Below, one piece after another: positions 9,805-20,776 of a stretch of DNA of 64,000 nucleotides. Every line of letters begins with the position of its first letter. The stretch's first letter is position 1. The DNA comes from Deltaproteobacteria bacterium (GTDB lineage Bacteria; Desulfobacterota; Syntrophia; Syntrophales; JACQWR01): contig JACQWR010000016.1 in the NCBI GenBank assembly GCA_016209105.1, forward strand, positions 1 to 64,000, written 5' to 3'. The position numbers were made by a program, and so were the translations under genes. The notes beneath the pieces were generated by a model, which did no database searches, had not been told where the DNA came from, and worked only from the letters and a program-made list of their open reading frames with translations.

Positions 9805-10571
9805 TTTTGAATCTCCCGCACCATCCCTCGAGCCGGCTGGCCGCTTTCGGACTTTATGCTGAAGGGATCGGTGATGATATTCTGGACCGTTCGGTATCTG
9901 AAGGTGACCGGAAACGACAGGCCCAGAAAGGCGCCAAGGGGATTCTTCATTACCGGTATCGCCTCGTCAATGCTCCGGGCAAACTCGTTCGCGCCGCAGG
10001 GCAGGAAAATCACGCTCCCCCAACTGACGGCAGCAGCAGGCATCTCGGAACGGATTATGGCCGTCAGTTCCCCGATATGGAAAAAGCGGGCATGATCATA
10101 GATGGTCGGTGCAAACAGTCCCTTGAACCGGCGCCAGGTCGCCGTCAGGGAATACCTGTTCAGAACACCCAGAAAAACGCGGCCCCGGCATACCCGGATG
10201 GCCTCCCGGATCGCCTTCCGGGGGTCGTCGGTAAATTCCAAAGCGGTAATGAGGGTGACAATATCGAATTCGTTGTCGTCGAAGGGAAGATCCTCCGCCT
10301 TCCCCTGGTGGAGCGTTGCACGCTGTCCCAGCTTGTCTCCGGCAATTGCCAGCATCGGGGCGGAGGGGTCAATCCCCGTCACATCGCAGCCCTTGCTCCG
10401 GAACAGGAGGAGGTGTTCGCCCGTGCCACACCCCACGTCCAGGACCGTCTCCCGTTCTCGGGGCACAAGGAGGTCTGTGATCAGCCGCTTCTCCTGCTCA
10501 TCCACGTACCGCCCGGCAGGCGTCCGCAGCCACTCATCGTACGTGCGGGCCATCTCCTCATTGAAAATCAT
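9801..10571 (-). CDS. Class I SAM-dependent methyltransferase
   Basis: 'VLDVGCGTGEHLLLFRSKGCDVTGIDPSAPMLAIA'. ORF opens at 10718 but that overlaps moaA, so start placed at MIFNEEM (10571). Confidence 0.8.
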   Translation of the reverse strand: MIFNEEMARTYDEWLRTPAGRYVDEQEKRLITDLLVPRERETVLDVGCGTGEHLLLFRSKGCDVTGIDPSAPMLAIAGDKLGQRATLHQGKAEDLPFDDNEFDIVTLITALEFTDDPRKAIREAIRVCRGRVFLGVLNRYSLTATWRRFKGLFAPTIYDHARFFHIGELTAIIRSEMPAAAVSWGSVIFLPCGANEFARSIDEAIPVMKNPLGAFLGLSFPVTFRYRTVQNIITDPFSIKSESGQPARGMVREIQK

Positions 10572-10650
10572 AAACGGTTCCTCTCCGGTAATGATCCCTT
10601 GCCGCTGCAGACAAAAGATTTTCTTGACTCGCCGGCCGTGGTTCCCGGCT

Positions 10651-11640
10651 TCAACCGCCGATGGAAAACATCTGTTTCGCGCACTTCCTGAGATTGTTGT
10701 CGCTGCAAACCCTTTCATGCTGCGCAGATTTTTTGCTCACCGCACCGCCGATGAGACGTTCTATCTCTTCGTCGCTGCACCCCGCCCGGAGCGGGGCCTT
10801 GAGATCAATCTCCTCGTCCATAAGGAGACAGGCACGCAGATGACCGTCAGCCGTAAGACGCAGGCGGTTGCAGGAACTGCAGAAACTGTGACTGACAGGA
10901 CTGATGAACCCGATCTCTCCCCTGCCGCCCCCTATCCGGTATACCTGGGCGGGTCCTTCGGTTCCTGCACCCGTTCGCAGGGGGGACTCAAGGGGATACA
11001 CCCCGCCGATCCGCTCCTTGACCACTTCGTTGGACAGGTATCTGCTGTTATTGCCGGAGCCGAAGGGCATCAGCTCTATGAATCGCACCTGGTAGGGTTT
11101 GTCGAGGGTAAGCCCGGCGAAATCCAGCACCTCGTCGTCGTTAACCCCCTTTATGACAACCACGTTAATTTTGATAGGTGAAAAACCGATGTGGTGCACC
11201 GCATCAATGCCCCGGATGACTTCGCTCAGATTTCCCCCACGGGTGATGTGGGCATACCGTTCCGGATTGAGGGAATCGAGACTCACGTTGATGCGTTTTA
11301 CCCCTGCCGTGAAAAGTCCGGCGGCAAAGTTCTCCAGCAGGATGCCGTTCGTGGTAAGACTGATGTCCCGCAGGCCCTCGATATCGTTCAACCGGGCAAT
11401 AAAATCCACCACGCCGTGCCTGACCAGGGGCTCGCCGCCGGTTATCCTGACCTTGGCAACCCCCATCTTCACGGCAACGCCGATAATCCTCAGTATTTCC
11501 TCATACCGCAGGATGTCGTCATGCCCCGTCAGGGACAATCCCTCTTTCGGCATGCAGTACCGGCAACGGAGATTGCAGCGATCCGTAACCGACACCCTGA
11601 GATAACTGATATTCCTATTATACCCGTCAATCATATTCAA
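10651..11640 (-). CDS. moaA: GTP 3',8-cyclase MoaA
   Basis: 329 aa; 'YLRVSVTDRCNLRCRYCMP', 'RITGGEPLVR', C-terminal 'FCSSCNRLRLTADGHLRACL'. Confidence 0.95.
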   Translation of the reverse strand: MNMIDGYNRNISYLRVSVTDRCNLRCRYCMPKEGLSLTGHDDILRYEEILRIIGVAVKMGVAKVRITGGEPLVRHGVVDFIARLNDIEGLRDISLTTNGILLENFAAGLFTAGVKRINVSLDSLNPERYAHITRGGNLSEVIRGIDAVHHIGFSPIKINVVVIKGVNDDEVLDFAGLTLDKPYQVRFIELMPFGSGNNSRYLSNEVVKERIGGVYPLESPLRTGAGTEGPAQVYRIGGGRGEIGFISPVSHSFCSSCNRLRLTADGHLRACLLMDEEIDLKAPLRAGCSDEEIERLIGGAVSKKSAQHERVCSDNNLRKCAKQMFSIGG

Positions 11641-11824
11641 TGTGCCTCGGGGAATTTTCTAACACACTTTTCCCCGCGTGGCAAGGATGGGGGAAAAACC
11701 TAAATCTTCCTTGACACTGACCGATTTCTCTATTAAAGGTTGAGCCGCTGATTATTGAGAAAGGGCGCGACTGCCGCGCTCACGCCGGAGAGCAGAGAAA
11801 CGCACGGGTATCGGGAGAAGGTAC

Positions 11825-12304
11825 ATGACGAGAATACCAATTACCAGAACGGGCTTTGAAAAACTGAAAAAAGAACTGGAAACCTTAAGAACGGTTTCCC
11901 TGCCGGAAAATATAAAGGATATTGAAGTAGCGAGAGGTCACGGGGATTTGTCTGAAAACGCCGAGTATTCCGCCGCCAAAGAACGGCAGTCCTTCATTCA
12001 TGGCAGGATAAAAGAACTGGAGAACAACCTTGCCCTGTCCGACATTATTGACCTGAAGGATATGAATGTGGAAAAGGTTGTCTTCGGCTGCCTCGTCTGC
12101 ATAGAAGACACCAGTACGGGCAAGGATATTAAGTACCAACTGGTGGGGCCCTTCGAATCGGATATCAACGTAAACAAAATTTCCGTGACCTCCCCCATCG
12201 GGAAAGCGCTCATCGGCAAGTGCGTCGGCGACCTTATCAATGTTCAGACGCCGGGCGGGGCGAGGGAATTCGAGGTTGTGGATATTTCCGTCGGGGCAGA
12301 ATAA
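11825..12304 (+). CDS. greA: Transcription elongation factor GreA
   Basis: 159 aa; 'ARGHGDLSENAEYSAAKERQSFIHGRIKELE' and C-terminal FKBP-like domain. Confidence 0.95.
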   Translation: MTRIPITRTGFEKLKKELETLRTVSLPENIKDIEVARGHGDLSENAEYSAAKERQSFIHGRIKELENNLALSDIIDLKDMNVEKVVFGCLVCIEDTSTGKDIKYQLVGPFESDINVNKISVTSPIGKALIGKCVGDLINVQTPGGAREFEVVDISVGAE

Positions 12305-12306
12305 TG

Positions 12307-12340
12307 AAAAACCCGCTTCCTCTTCCTGAAGCGGGTTTTT
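12307..12340. terminator. Rho-independent (bidirectional) terminator between convergent greA and atpC
   Basis: AAAACCCGCTTC-ctcttcct-GAAGCGGGTTTTT, a perfect stem with A/T tracts on both sides. Confidence 0.9.
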
Positions 12341-12368
12341 GAAATTGTAGCAATGAAAGGGCTGGCGA

Positions 12369-12779
12369 TCAGGACTTTTCGGCGACCTTCAACCTAGTCA
12401 GAGCCCTTATCAGGGATAACCGCATTCGTTCGTAATCGAGCTCCTCTTCCCTCGCCGATTTCGCCATACGGATTTCGGCGCGTTCCTTCGCCTTCCGCGC
12501 CCGCTCTGTATCAATCATGTCCGAGCGCTCCGCGGTCTCCACGAGAATCGTCACCCTGCCTGAGGCAACCTCAGCGTAACCGGTGTTCACGGCGAAGAAG
12601 GTCTTCTTCCCTTCCTGCGTGAAGCTGAGTTCGCCGATCCCCACGGAACTCAAAAAAGCCGTGTGCCCCTTGAGCACGCCGAACTGCCCTTCGGCGCCGG
12701 GCACCGTAACCTCATCCACCTGGCCCTCGAAAACTCTCTTCTCGGGCGTAACAATATCTAACATCAGTTCCTGGGCCAT
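12369..12779 (-). CDS. atpC: F1 ATP synthase epsilon subunit
   Basis: 136 aa; '[47 protein letters not shown]'. Confidence 0.95.
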   Translation of the reverse strand: MAQELMLDIVTPEKRVFEGQVDEVTVPGAEGQFGVLKGHTAFLSSVGIGELSFTQEGKKTFFAVNTGYAEVASGRVTILVETAERSDMIDTERARKAKERAEIRMAKSAREEELDYERMRLSLIRALTRLKVAEKS

Positions 12780-12794
12780 CCGACTTCCTCCCGG

Positions 12795-15136
<2,342 letters not shown>

Positions 15137-15187
15137 TACGGCTTTTTCTCCTTATGAATCACACACCATCTTTCTATCTATCCCAGG

Positions 15188-15306
15188 CAGGCTGTTCAAA
15201 AATGCCCGGATGCAAGGCCCCCGAAATGCTTCGCCATGAGGCGTACTGGTCCGTACGTTGAATGGCGAAGGAACAGAGCCGCAGATGGGCGTTTTTCAAC
15301 AGCCTG
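15188..15306. repeat. Interspersed palindromic repeat family A, copy A3, between atpG and atpA
   Basis: CAGGCTGTTCAAAAATGCCCGGATGCAAGG ... GCCATGAGGCGTACTGGTCCGTACGTTGAATGGC ... GCAGATGGGCGTTTTTCAACAGCCTG. Confidence 0.85.
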
Positions 15307-15307
15307 T

Positions 15308-16822
15308 CTAGCCCGCGGTAAACACCGCGTCAAACTCAGTCAGCACTTCCTTCATCTTCTTTTCCAGATCGGGGCTGATGATCTTTTGATCGTCAATTTC
15401 CTTCAAGATCTCGGGATACTTGCCTTCCACAAAGCTGAGCATTTTTGGTTCGTATTCCTTTAGCAATTCGACGGCGTGCTTGTCGAGGAATCCCCTCGTG
15501 CCGGCAAAGAGAATCATGACCTGCTTCGCGAGCGACATGGGCTGGAACTGGGGTTGTTTCAATATCTCCACGAGCCGGACGCCGCGGTCCAACTGGGCCT
15601 GGGTCGCCTTGTCCAGGTCGCTTCCGAACTGGGCAAATGCGGCCAGTTCCCGGTACTGGGCCAGATCGAGCTTCAGCGTGCCCGCCACCTGTTTCATGGC
15701 CTTCACCTGGGCAGCGCCGCCCACGCGCGAGACCGAGAGGCCCACGTTGATGGCCGGGCGGATGCCGGAGAAGAACAGGTTCGGCTCCAGATAGACCTGG
15801 CCGTCGGTGATGGAAATAACGTTAGTGGGGATGTAGGCGGAAACGTCTCCGGCCTGGGTTTCGATAAGCGGCAACGCCGTCAGGGATCCCCCGCCCAACT
15901 CTTTGCTCACACGGGCGGCCCGTTCCAGCAATCGCGAATGGTTATAGAAGATGTCGCCGGGGAAGGCCTCGCGTCCCGGCGGTCTCCTCAAAAGCAGCGA
16001 AATCTGGCGGTAGGCCACGGCCTGTTTGGAAAGATCGTCGTAGATAATCAGCGCGTCCTGTCCCTTGTCACGGAAGTACTCGCCGATGCTGCATCCGGCG
16101 TAGGCCGCGATGTACTGCATCGTGGCCGGATCGCTGGCGCAAGCAGAAACAACGCAGGTATAGGACATGGCATCATGCTTCCTGAGGTTCTCCACCACCT
16201 GGGCTACGGTGGACTTCTTCTGGCCGATGGCGACGTAGATGCATTTGATCCCCGTATCCTTCTGGCGGATGATGGCGTCAACGCCGATGGCGGTTTTGCC
16301 GATCTGCCGGTCGCCGATGATCAGTTCCCGCTGACCCCTGCCGATGGGAGTCATGGCGTCAATGGCCTTGAGTCCCGTGTACATGGGCTGGTTGACCGGC
16401 TGCCGCTGGATAACGCCGGGGGCGATCATCTCAATCCTTCTGAATTCCTTCGTTTCGATGGGTCCCTTCCCGTCGAGCGGCGCGCCCGTCGGATCAATAA
16501 CCCGACCCAGCAGGGCTTCGCCCACGGGCACCTGGGCGATTTTTCCCGTCCTTTTGACGATATCCCCCTCTTTTATGTGCATCACATCTCCCAGGACAGC
16601 CACACCCACATTATCCGTCTCCAGATTCAGAACCATGCCGAGTATGCCGCCGGGAAACTCTACGAGTTCCATGGCCATCACATTTTCCACGCCATAGATC
16701 CTGGCAATGCCGTCCCCCACAGACAGGACCGTTCCCGTTTCACTCACATCGAGCTTCTTCTCGTAGTCCCTGATCTGTTTGGAAATGATTTGACTGATTT
16801 CCTCTGCCCTGATTGTATCCAT
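15308..16822 (-). CDS. atpA: F1 ATP synthase alpha subunit
   Basis: 504 aa; '[16 protein letters not shown]', '[34 protein letters not shown]'. Confidence 0.97.
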   Translation of the reverse strand: MDTIRAEEISQIISKQIRDYEKKLDVSETGTVLSVGDGIARIYGVENVMAMELVEFPGGILGMVLNLETDNVGVAVLGDVMHIKEGDIVKRTGKIAQVPVGEALLGRVIDPTGAPLDGKGPIETKEFRRIEMIAPGVIQRQPVNQPMYTGLKAIDAMTPIGRGQRELIIGDRQIGKTAIGVDAIIRQKDTGIKCIYVAIGQKKSTVAQVVENLRKHDAMSYTCVVSACASDPATMQYIAAYAGCSIGEYFRDKGQDALIIYDDLSKQAVAYRQISLLLRRPPGREAFPGDIFYNHSRLLERAARVSKELGGGSLTALPLIETQAGDVSAYIPTNVISITDGQVYLEPNLFFSGIRPAINVGLSVSRVGGAAQVKAMKQVAGTLKLDLAQYRELAAFAQFGSDLDKATQAQLDRGVRLVEILKQPQFQPMSLAKQVMILFAGTRGFLDKHAVELLKEYEPKMLSFVEGKYPEILKEIDDQKIISPDLEKKMKEVLTEFDAVFTAG

Positions 16823-16825
16823 GTC

Positions 16826-17371
16826 CTATATCTCCTCCACTAAGAGATTCCTCATGTTGTTCAGTTGCGTCCTGATGCTTCCATCATACAGCGTATCCCC
16901 GATACGGACCACGACGCCGCCCAAAAGCGCTGCGTCTTCTTCCATCGTTATTTCTATTTTTTTACCGGTCATAGTTTCCAGTCCCTTTTGGAGGCCGGCC
17001 GACAGTTCCCCGGTCAGGGGGAACGCTGTTTTCACATGAACCCGCGCCCTGCCAAGGGCGGCGTCCATAAGTTCCCGATAACGGTCGGTTATCTCGGACA
17101 GTATCCCCATCCTCCGCTTGTCCACCAGCAACCGGAGGAACGAAGCCGTCATCCCCGACATTTTTATCTTTCCCAGGATTGAGTCGGTAACCGCTTTTTT
17201 GTCTGCTCGATCAAAAACTGGATTCGCCAGAAACTCCCGAAGATTCTTGCTCTCGTCAAGAAGTGCGGAAAAATTTTGCAGTTCCTCGTAGTATTCCTTG
17301 TAACAGTTATCTTCCCGGGCTACTTCGAAAAACGCCCGTGCATAACGCCGTGCGATTGTGCCTGTACTCAC
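16826..17371 (-). CDS. atpH: F1 ATP synthase delta subunit
   Basis: 181 aa; 'IARRYARAFFEVAREDN' and C-terminal 'GGVVVRIGDTLYDGSIRTQLNNMRNLL'. Confidence 0.93.
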   Translation of the reverse strand: MSTGTIARRYARAFFEVAREDNCYKEYYEELQNFSALLDESKNLREFLANPVFDRADKKAVTDSILGKIKMSGMTASFLRLLVDKRRMGILSEITDRYRELMDAALGRARVHVKTAFPLTGELSAGLQKGLETMTGKKIEITMEEDAALLGGVVVRIGDTLYDGSIRTQLNNMRNLLVEEI

Positions 17372-17391
17372 TGTCTTTCCACCACTTTCTC

Positions 17392-17517
17392 GCCGGCTTC
17401 CTAAAAAACCCGGATACTGTGTTGCGTTTCATTATTCGTCATTGCGGCGTACGCTTCAGTACGCCTCATTCCTCATAATCCACGCGTCTTTCCTCCGGCG
17501 CTTTTTACGAAGCCGGC
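17392..17517. repeat. Interspersed palindromic repeat family C, copy C1, between atpH and the b-subunit genes
   Basis: Inverted ends GCCGGCTTCCTAAAAAACCCGG ... GCGCTTTTTACGAAGCCGGC; core matches 19541..19656 in reverse orientation. Confidence 0.75.
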
Positions 17518-17607
17518 CTGCAATTTCGGAAAACGTTCAGATGCTCACGTTACGCTCCACCGTTCCCCGGCCCTCGCCGAGGGCGTGTTTTGCAAAGCCG
17601 TCCGAAT

Positions 17608-18276
17608 TTACTGCTTCGGTGACCGACCTTCTGCAAGAACCTTGTCTATATAGTCTTTGACCATGGCGTTATGGTCCTGCGCACCGATGTTTTTCTTCAG
17701 GATTTCTTCCGACATCTTCAGGGAGAGATCAACCGCCTCCGCCTTCAGGAGGTTGCTTGCCTTCCGGAATTCCTGCTCCAACCGTTTCCGGGCGTCGTCC
17801 TTCATCTTCTCGGCCGTCTTCCGGGCATCGGCTATGATTCGTTCCTTTTCCTTAAGGCCCTGTGTCCGTATCGAATCCGTTGCATCGCTGATCTCTCCGG
17901 CCGCCTGTTCCAGCCGTTCGACGGATTCCCGGAGCTTTTTTGCGGCCTCATCTTTCGCGACCACCGCCTCTGCAAGAGCCGTCTGCAGACTGTCGCGCCG
18001 GCCGGAGAAGAAATCCTTCGTTTTTTTTGCCAAGAGCCAGTAGAAGAAACCGGCCAGGACAATAAAATTAAAAAAACGCCAGCCGAAGTCAGCCCAGTTC
18101 CTTCCGCCTTCTCCTCCTTCCGCCCCCTCAGAGGCGGCACCTATCGCCTGAAAGAGAAAGAGTTGCGCAAGGCAAATCGCCGGGACAGAGAACATCCTCC
18201 ACGACGCACCGCCGGGGAAAGCGCTCTTGAACTGAAACGGCCTTCTGCTCCAATATTCCTGGAAACGTCCCCTCAT
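17608..18276 (-). CDS. atpF: Fo ATP synthase subunit b
   Basis: 222 aa; N-terminal TM 'FFNFIVLAGFFYWLLAKKTKDFF' then a long amphipathic helix. Confidence 0.85.
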   Translation of the reverse strand: MRGRFQEYWSRRPFQFKSAFPGGASWRMFSVPAICLAQLFLFQAIGAASEGAEGGEGGRNWADFGWRFFNFIVLAGFFYWLLAKKTKDFFSGRRDSLQTALAEAVVAKDEAAKKLRESVERLEQAAGEISDATDSIRTQGLKEKERIIADARKTAEKMKDDARKRLEQEFRKASNLLKAEAVDLSLKMSEEILKKNIGAQDHNAMVKDYIDKVLAEGRSPKQ

Positions 18277-18701
18277 TGGATGGCCCTCCCCAATACTTTT
18301 CCGACAATCTCGAGGGATATCGTGCGGGACTGGGCACTGAGGATTTTTCGCGCTTCAGCGATTTCACCGTCCATACGGATAGAAAAATCATCCATAAGGG
18401 ACGCAATCTCTCCCCGGGCAACCTCGACGATTTTCTTTGCCTCTTCGGAACCTTCCCGGATGGATACCTTCGCCTGCTCAGCGGCTTCCCGCCGTGCCAG
18501 CCGCGCCTTCTCCTCATATTCAGCGAGCTTCCGTTCTATTTCTTCGCGCAAGCGCCTGACCTCGGCATCAGCGTCTCCCAGACGATTTTCCCTTTTCTCA
18601 ATGATACCCATGATTGGCTTGTACAAGAGAATGTTCAGGATAAAGATGAGCAGGAGAAAATTGATAATCTGAAACCCCAACGTATAATCAAGACTGATCA
18701 C
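18273..18701 (-). CDS. Fo ATP synthase subunit b' (second b-type subunit)
   Basis: 142 aa; 'LGFQIINFLLLIFILNILLYKPIMGIIEKRENRL' then coiled coil; overlaps atpF by 4 bp. Confidence 0.85.
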   Translation of the reverse strand: MISLDYTLGFQIINFLLLIFILNILLYKPIMGIIEKRENRLGDADAEVRRLREEIERKLAEYEEKARLARREAAEQAKVSIREGSEEAKKIVEVARGEIASLMDDFSIRMDGEIAEARKILSAQSRTISLEIVGKVLGRAIQ

Positions 18702-18962
18702 TGCTTTTCCTCGTTCGGTAACTTACCTATATCTGGGAAGGAACGCATCTTCCTTGCCCATCTGCCTTTCCGCCTTCCGGACTATGAGCGCATATCTCAC
18801 TCTTTACCGCAAAGCGCGTTTTATTAATCACAACTCTTACCGCTTGTCAAGAAACTTTCCGCGGGAAACTTTCCGCCGGATCGCCTACCCTCTGTGCGCG
18901 TCCCTTCAGGGGGAACGGGGAGCTTCCCGCACACCGGGAAGCCATACGGCGCGAAGCCGCTC

Positions 18963-19391
18963 TTAGCGGACGCCGCCGACTGCCGCGATATCGGCAGATC
19001 CCGTCTCGCTTTCACTGCTGCCCATTCGGGACGTTCCCTCAAAAATGCCCCCCTCTTTAATGACGAAGATGGGGGTTTTCACGTTCCCCACAAGCTTCCC
19101 CGTAGAAAATATCTCCAACCGTTCCTTGACATCCACGTGCCCATGCACCCCGCCGCTTATCAGGACGCTGTCAATGTTTATATTCGCCCGGACGCGGGCG
19201 CCCTCCCCCACCACCAGGGTCCCCCCCCCCAGTATCTCCCCGTGGAAATCGCCATCAATCCTGACGGAGCCGTTAAAAAACAACTTGCCGCTGAATTCCG
19301 CCCCCTTGCCTAGAAATGCATTGATCTCTTCATCCCGTTTTTTACCCAACATTGCCCATCCCTCCCATCTCTTCTTGATGCCACCCGTCAT
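18963..19391 (-). CDS. Bactofilin (polymer-forming cytoskeletal protein)
   Basis: 'INAFLGKGAEFSGKLFFNGSVRIDGDFHGEI...LVVGEGARVRANINIDSVLISGGVHGHVDVKERLEI' DUF583/bactofilin repeats. Start may be at MLGKKR (19352). Confidence 0.9.
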   Translation of the reverse strand: MTGGIKKRWEGWAMLGKKRDEEINAFLGKGAEFSGKLFFNGSVRIDGDFHGEILGGGTLVVGEGARVRANINIDSVLISGGVHGHVDVKERLEIFSTGKLVGNVKTPIFVIKEGGIFEGTSRMGSSESETGSADIAAVGGVR

Positions 19392-19450
19392 AAAGCTCGC
19401 CGTATACTAACGTTGCTGCCGATGGATTCATAAAACCGTCAGTTGCACAG

Positions 19451-19656
19451 GACGGCTTCGTAACCCCGATAAACGGGATAAGTGCGTTAACGAAATTATT
19501 TTCTGCCAGAAAAAACGCAGAAAATAATTTCTAACTTACTAAAAAGCGCCAGAGGCAAGGCGCGCGAATCACGAGCAATGAGACGTACATTGAGCATACG
19601 TCGCAATGACGAATGATGCAGCGCAACACAGCATCTGAGCGTTTTACGAAGTCGTC
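19451..19656. repeat. Interspersed palindromic repeat family C, copy C2, carrying an internal insertion
   Basis: GACGGCTTCGTAA ... AAAAAGCGCCAGAGGCAAGGCGCGCG ... GCATCTGAGCGTTTTACGAAGTCGTC; inserted ~75 bp with a perfect hairpin. Confidence 0.75.
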
Positions 19657-20764
19657 ACGGCTGAAGGATAAACCGCCGCATGCGTACATTCAGCAACAAC
19701 CCCATAGCCGTCATCAACACTACCATCGCCGATCCTCCATAGCTCAGGAACGGCAGAGGGATTCCCACCACGGGGAGAATGCCCAGGACCATGCCGATAT
19801 TGATGAATATCTCCCAGAAGATGAGTATCGTAATGCCCGAGGCTATCAACTTTCCCAGCAAATCCTTGGAGTTCAGAGCAATCTTCAATCCCCACAGGAT
19901 AAGCGCGAGAAACATGGTGATTAGGATCAGTCCCCCCACAAAACCCCATTCTTCGGCAAAAACGGAGAAAACAAAATCCGTCTGCTGCTCGGGCAGGAAC
20001 TTAAGCTGCGTCTGAGTGCCCCGCAGGAATCCTTTCCCGATGATTCCGCCGGACCCCACGGCAATTATGGACTGGATGATGTGATATCCGGAACCGAGGG
20101 GATCATGCTCGGGATTGAAAAAGGTCATGATCCTCTCTTTCTGATAATCCTTAAGAACATACCAGCCCAGGGGAATCAGCACAAGACAACCGCTCAAGAC
20201 GATAATCATGGACTTCCACTTAACACCTACAACGAACACCAGGGAGATAAAAACAATGAACAAGATCAGCGCCGTACCGAGATCAGGCTGCTTCAGTATG
20301 AGCAGGAAAGGAACCAGCAAAAACAGAGCGGGCGCCAGGAGTTCACGCAGGCTGTATCCGCCGCTCACCCGGTGTTCATCAAAGTATTTGGACACTGCCA
20401 GAATCATGGTGAGTTTCACCACCTCCGAGGGCTGGAATGAGAATCCGGCGACCGCGATCCAGCGCTGGGAGCCACGGGTTGCGTAACCATACAGAAATAC
20501 CACCACGAGAAGAAGCACGGACAAGGCGTAGATTACGTAAGCGTGCCGGCTGATAAAGCGGTAGTCCATACAGAACGTAACCGCCATGAGAGCGAGTCCC
20601 ACGAGCACCCACTGCACCTGCTTTACGTAGAGATTGTTCTGGGTTGCATCCATCATGCTGAAACCGGTACTGTAAATATTTAGAAGACCCACCGTACTGA
20701 TGACAAGCACCAGTATCAGGAGTATCCAGTCAAAGTTAAAAATTAACCGCCGGTCGAATTTCAC
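19655..20764 (-). CDS. rodA: Rod shape-determining protein RodA
   Basis: 369 aa polytopic SEDS protein; 'DLGTALILFIVFISLVFVVGV', 'LLSYGGSAMVVLMTAMGLLLNV'-type C-terminus. Confidence 0.93.
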   Translation of the reverse strand: MKFDRRLIFNFDWILLILVLVISTVGLLNIYSTGFSMMDATQNNLYVKQVQWVLVGLALMAVTFCMDYRFISRHAYVIYALSVLLLVVVFLYGYATRGSQRWIAVAGFSFQPSEVVKLTMILAVSKYFDEHRVSGGYSLRELLAPALFLLVPFLLILKQPDLGTALILFIVFISLVFVVGVKWKSMIIVLSGCLVLIPLGWYVLKDYQKERIMTFFNPEHDPLGSGYHIIQSIIAVGSGGIIGKGFLRGTQTQLKFLPEQQTDFVFSVFAEEWGFVGGLILITMFLALILWGLKIALNSKDLLGKLIASGITILIFWEIFINIGMVLGILPVVGIPLPFLSYGGSAMVVLMTAMGLLLNVRMRRFILQP

Positions 20765-20776
20765 GTTCTCACTGCC

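Noticed and set aside
11641-11824. Possible Moco riboswitch in the moaA/greA divergent spacer
   Set aside because: No recognisable Moco-element core could be made out by eye; the spacer looks like ordinary promoter DNA.
15476-16843. 455 aa plus-strand ORF antisense to atpA
   Set aside because: Shadow ORF of highly conserved atpA.
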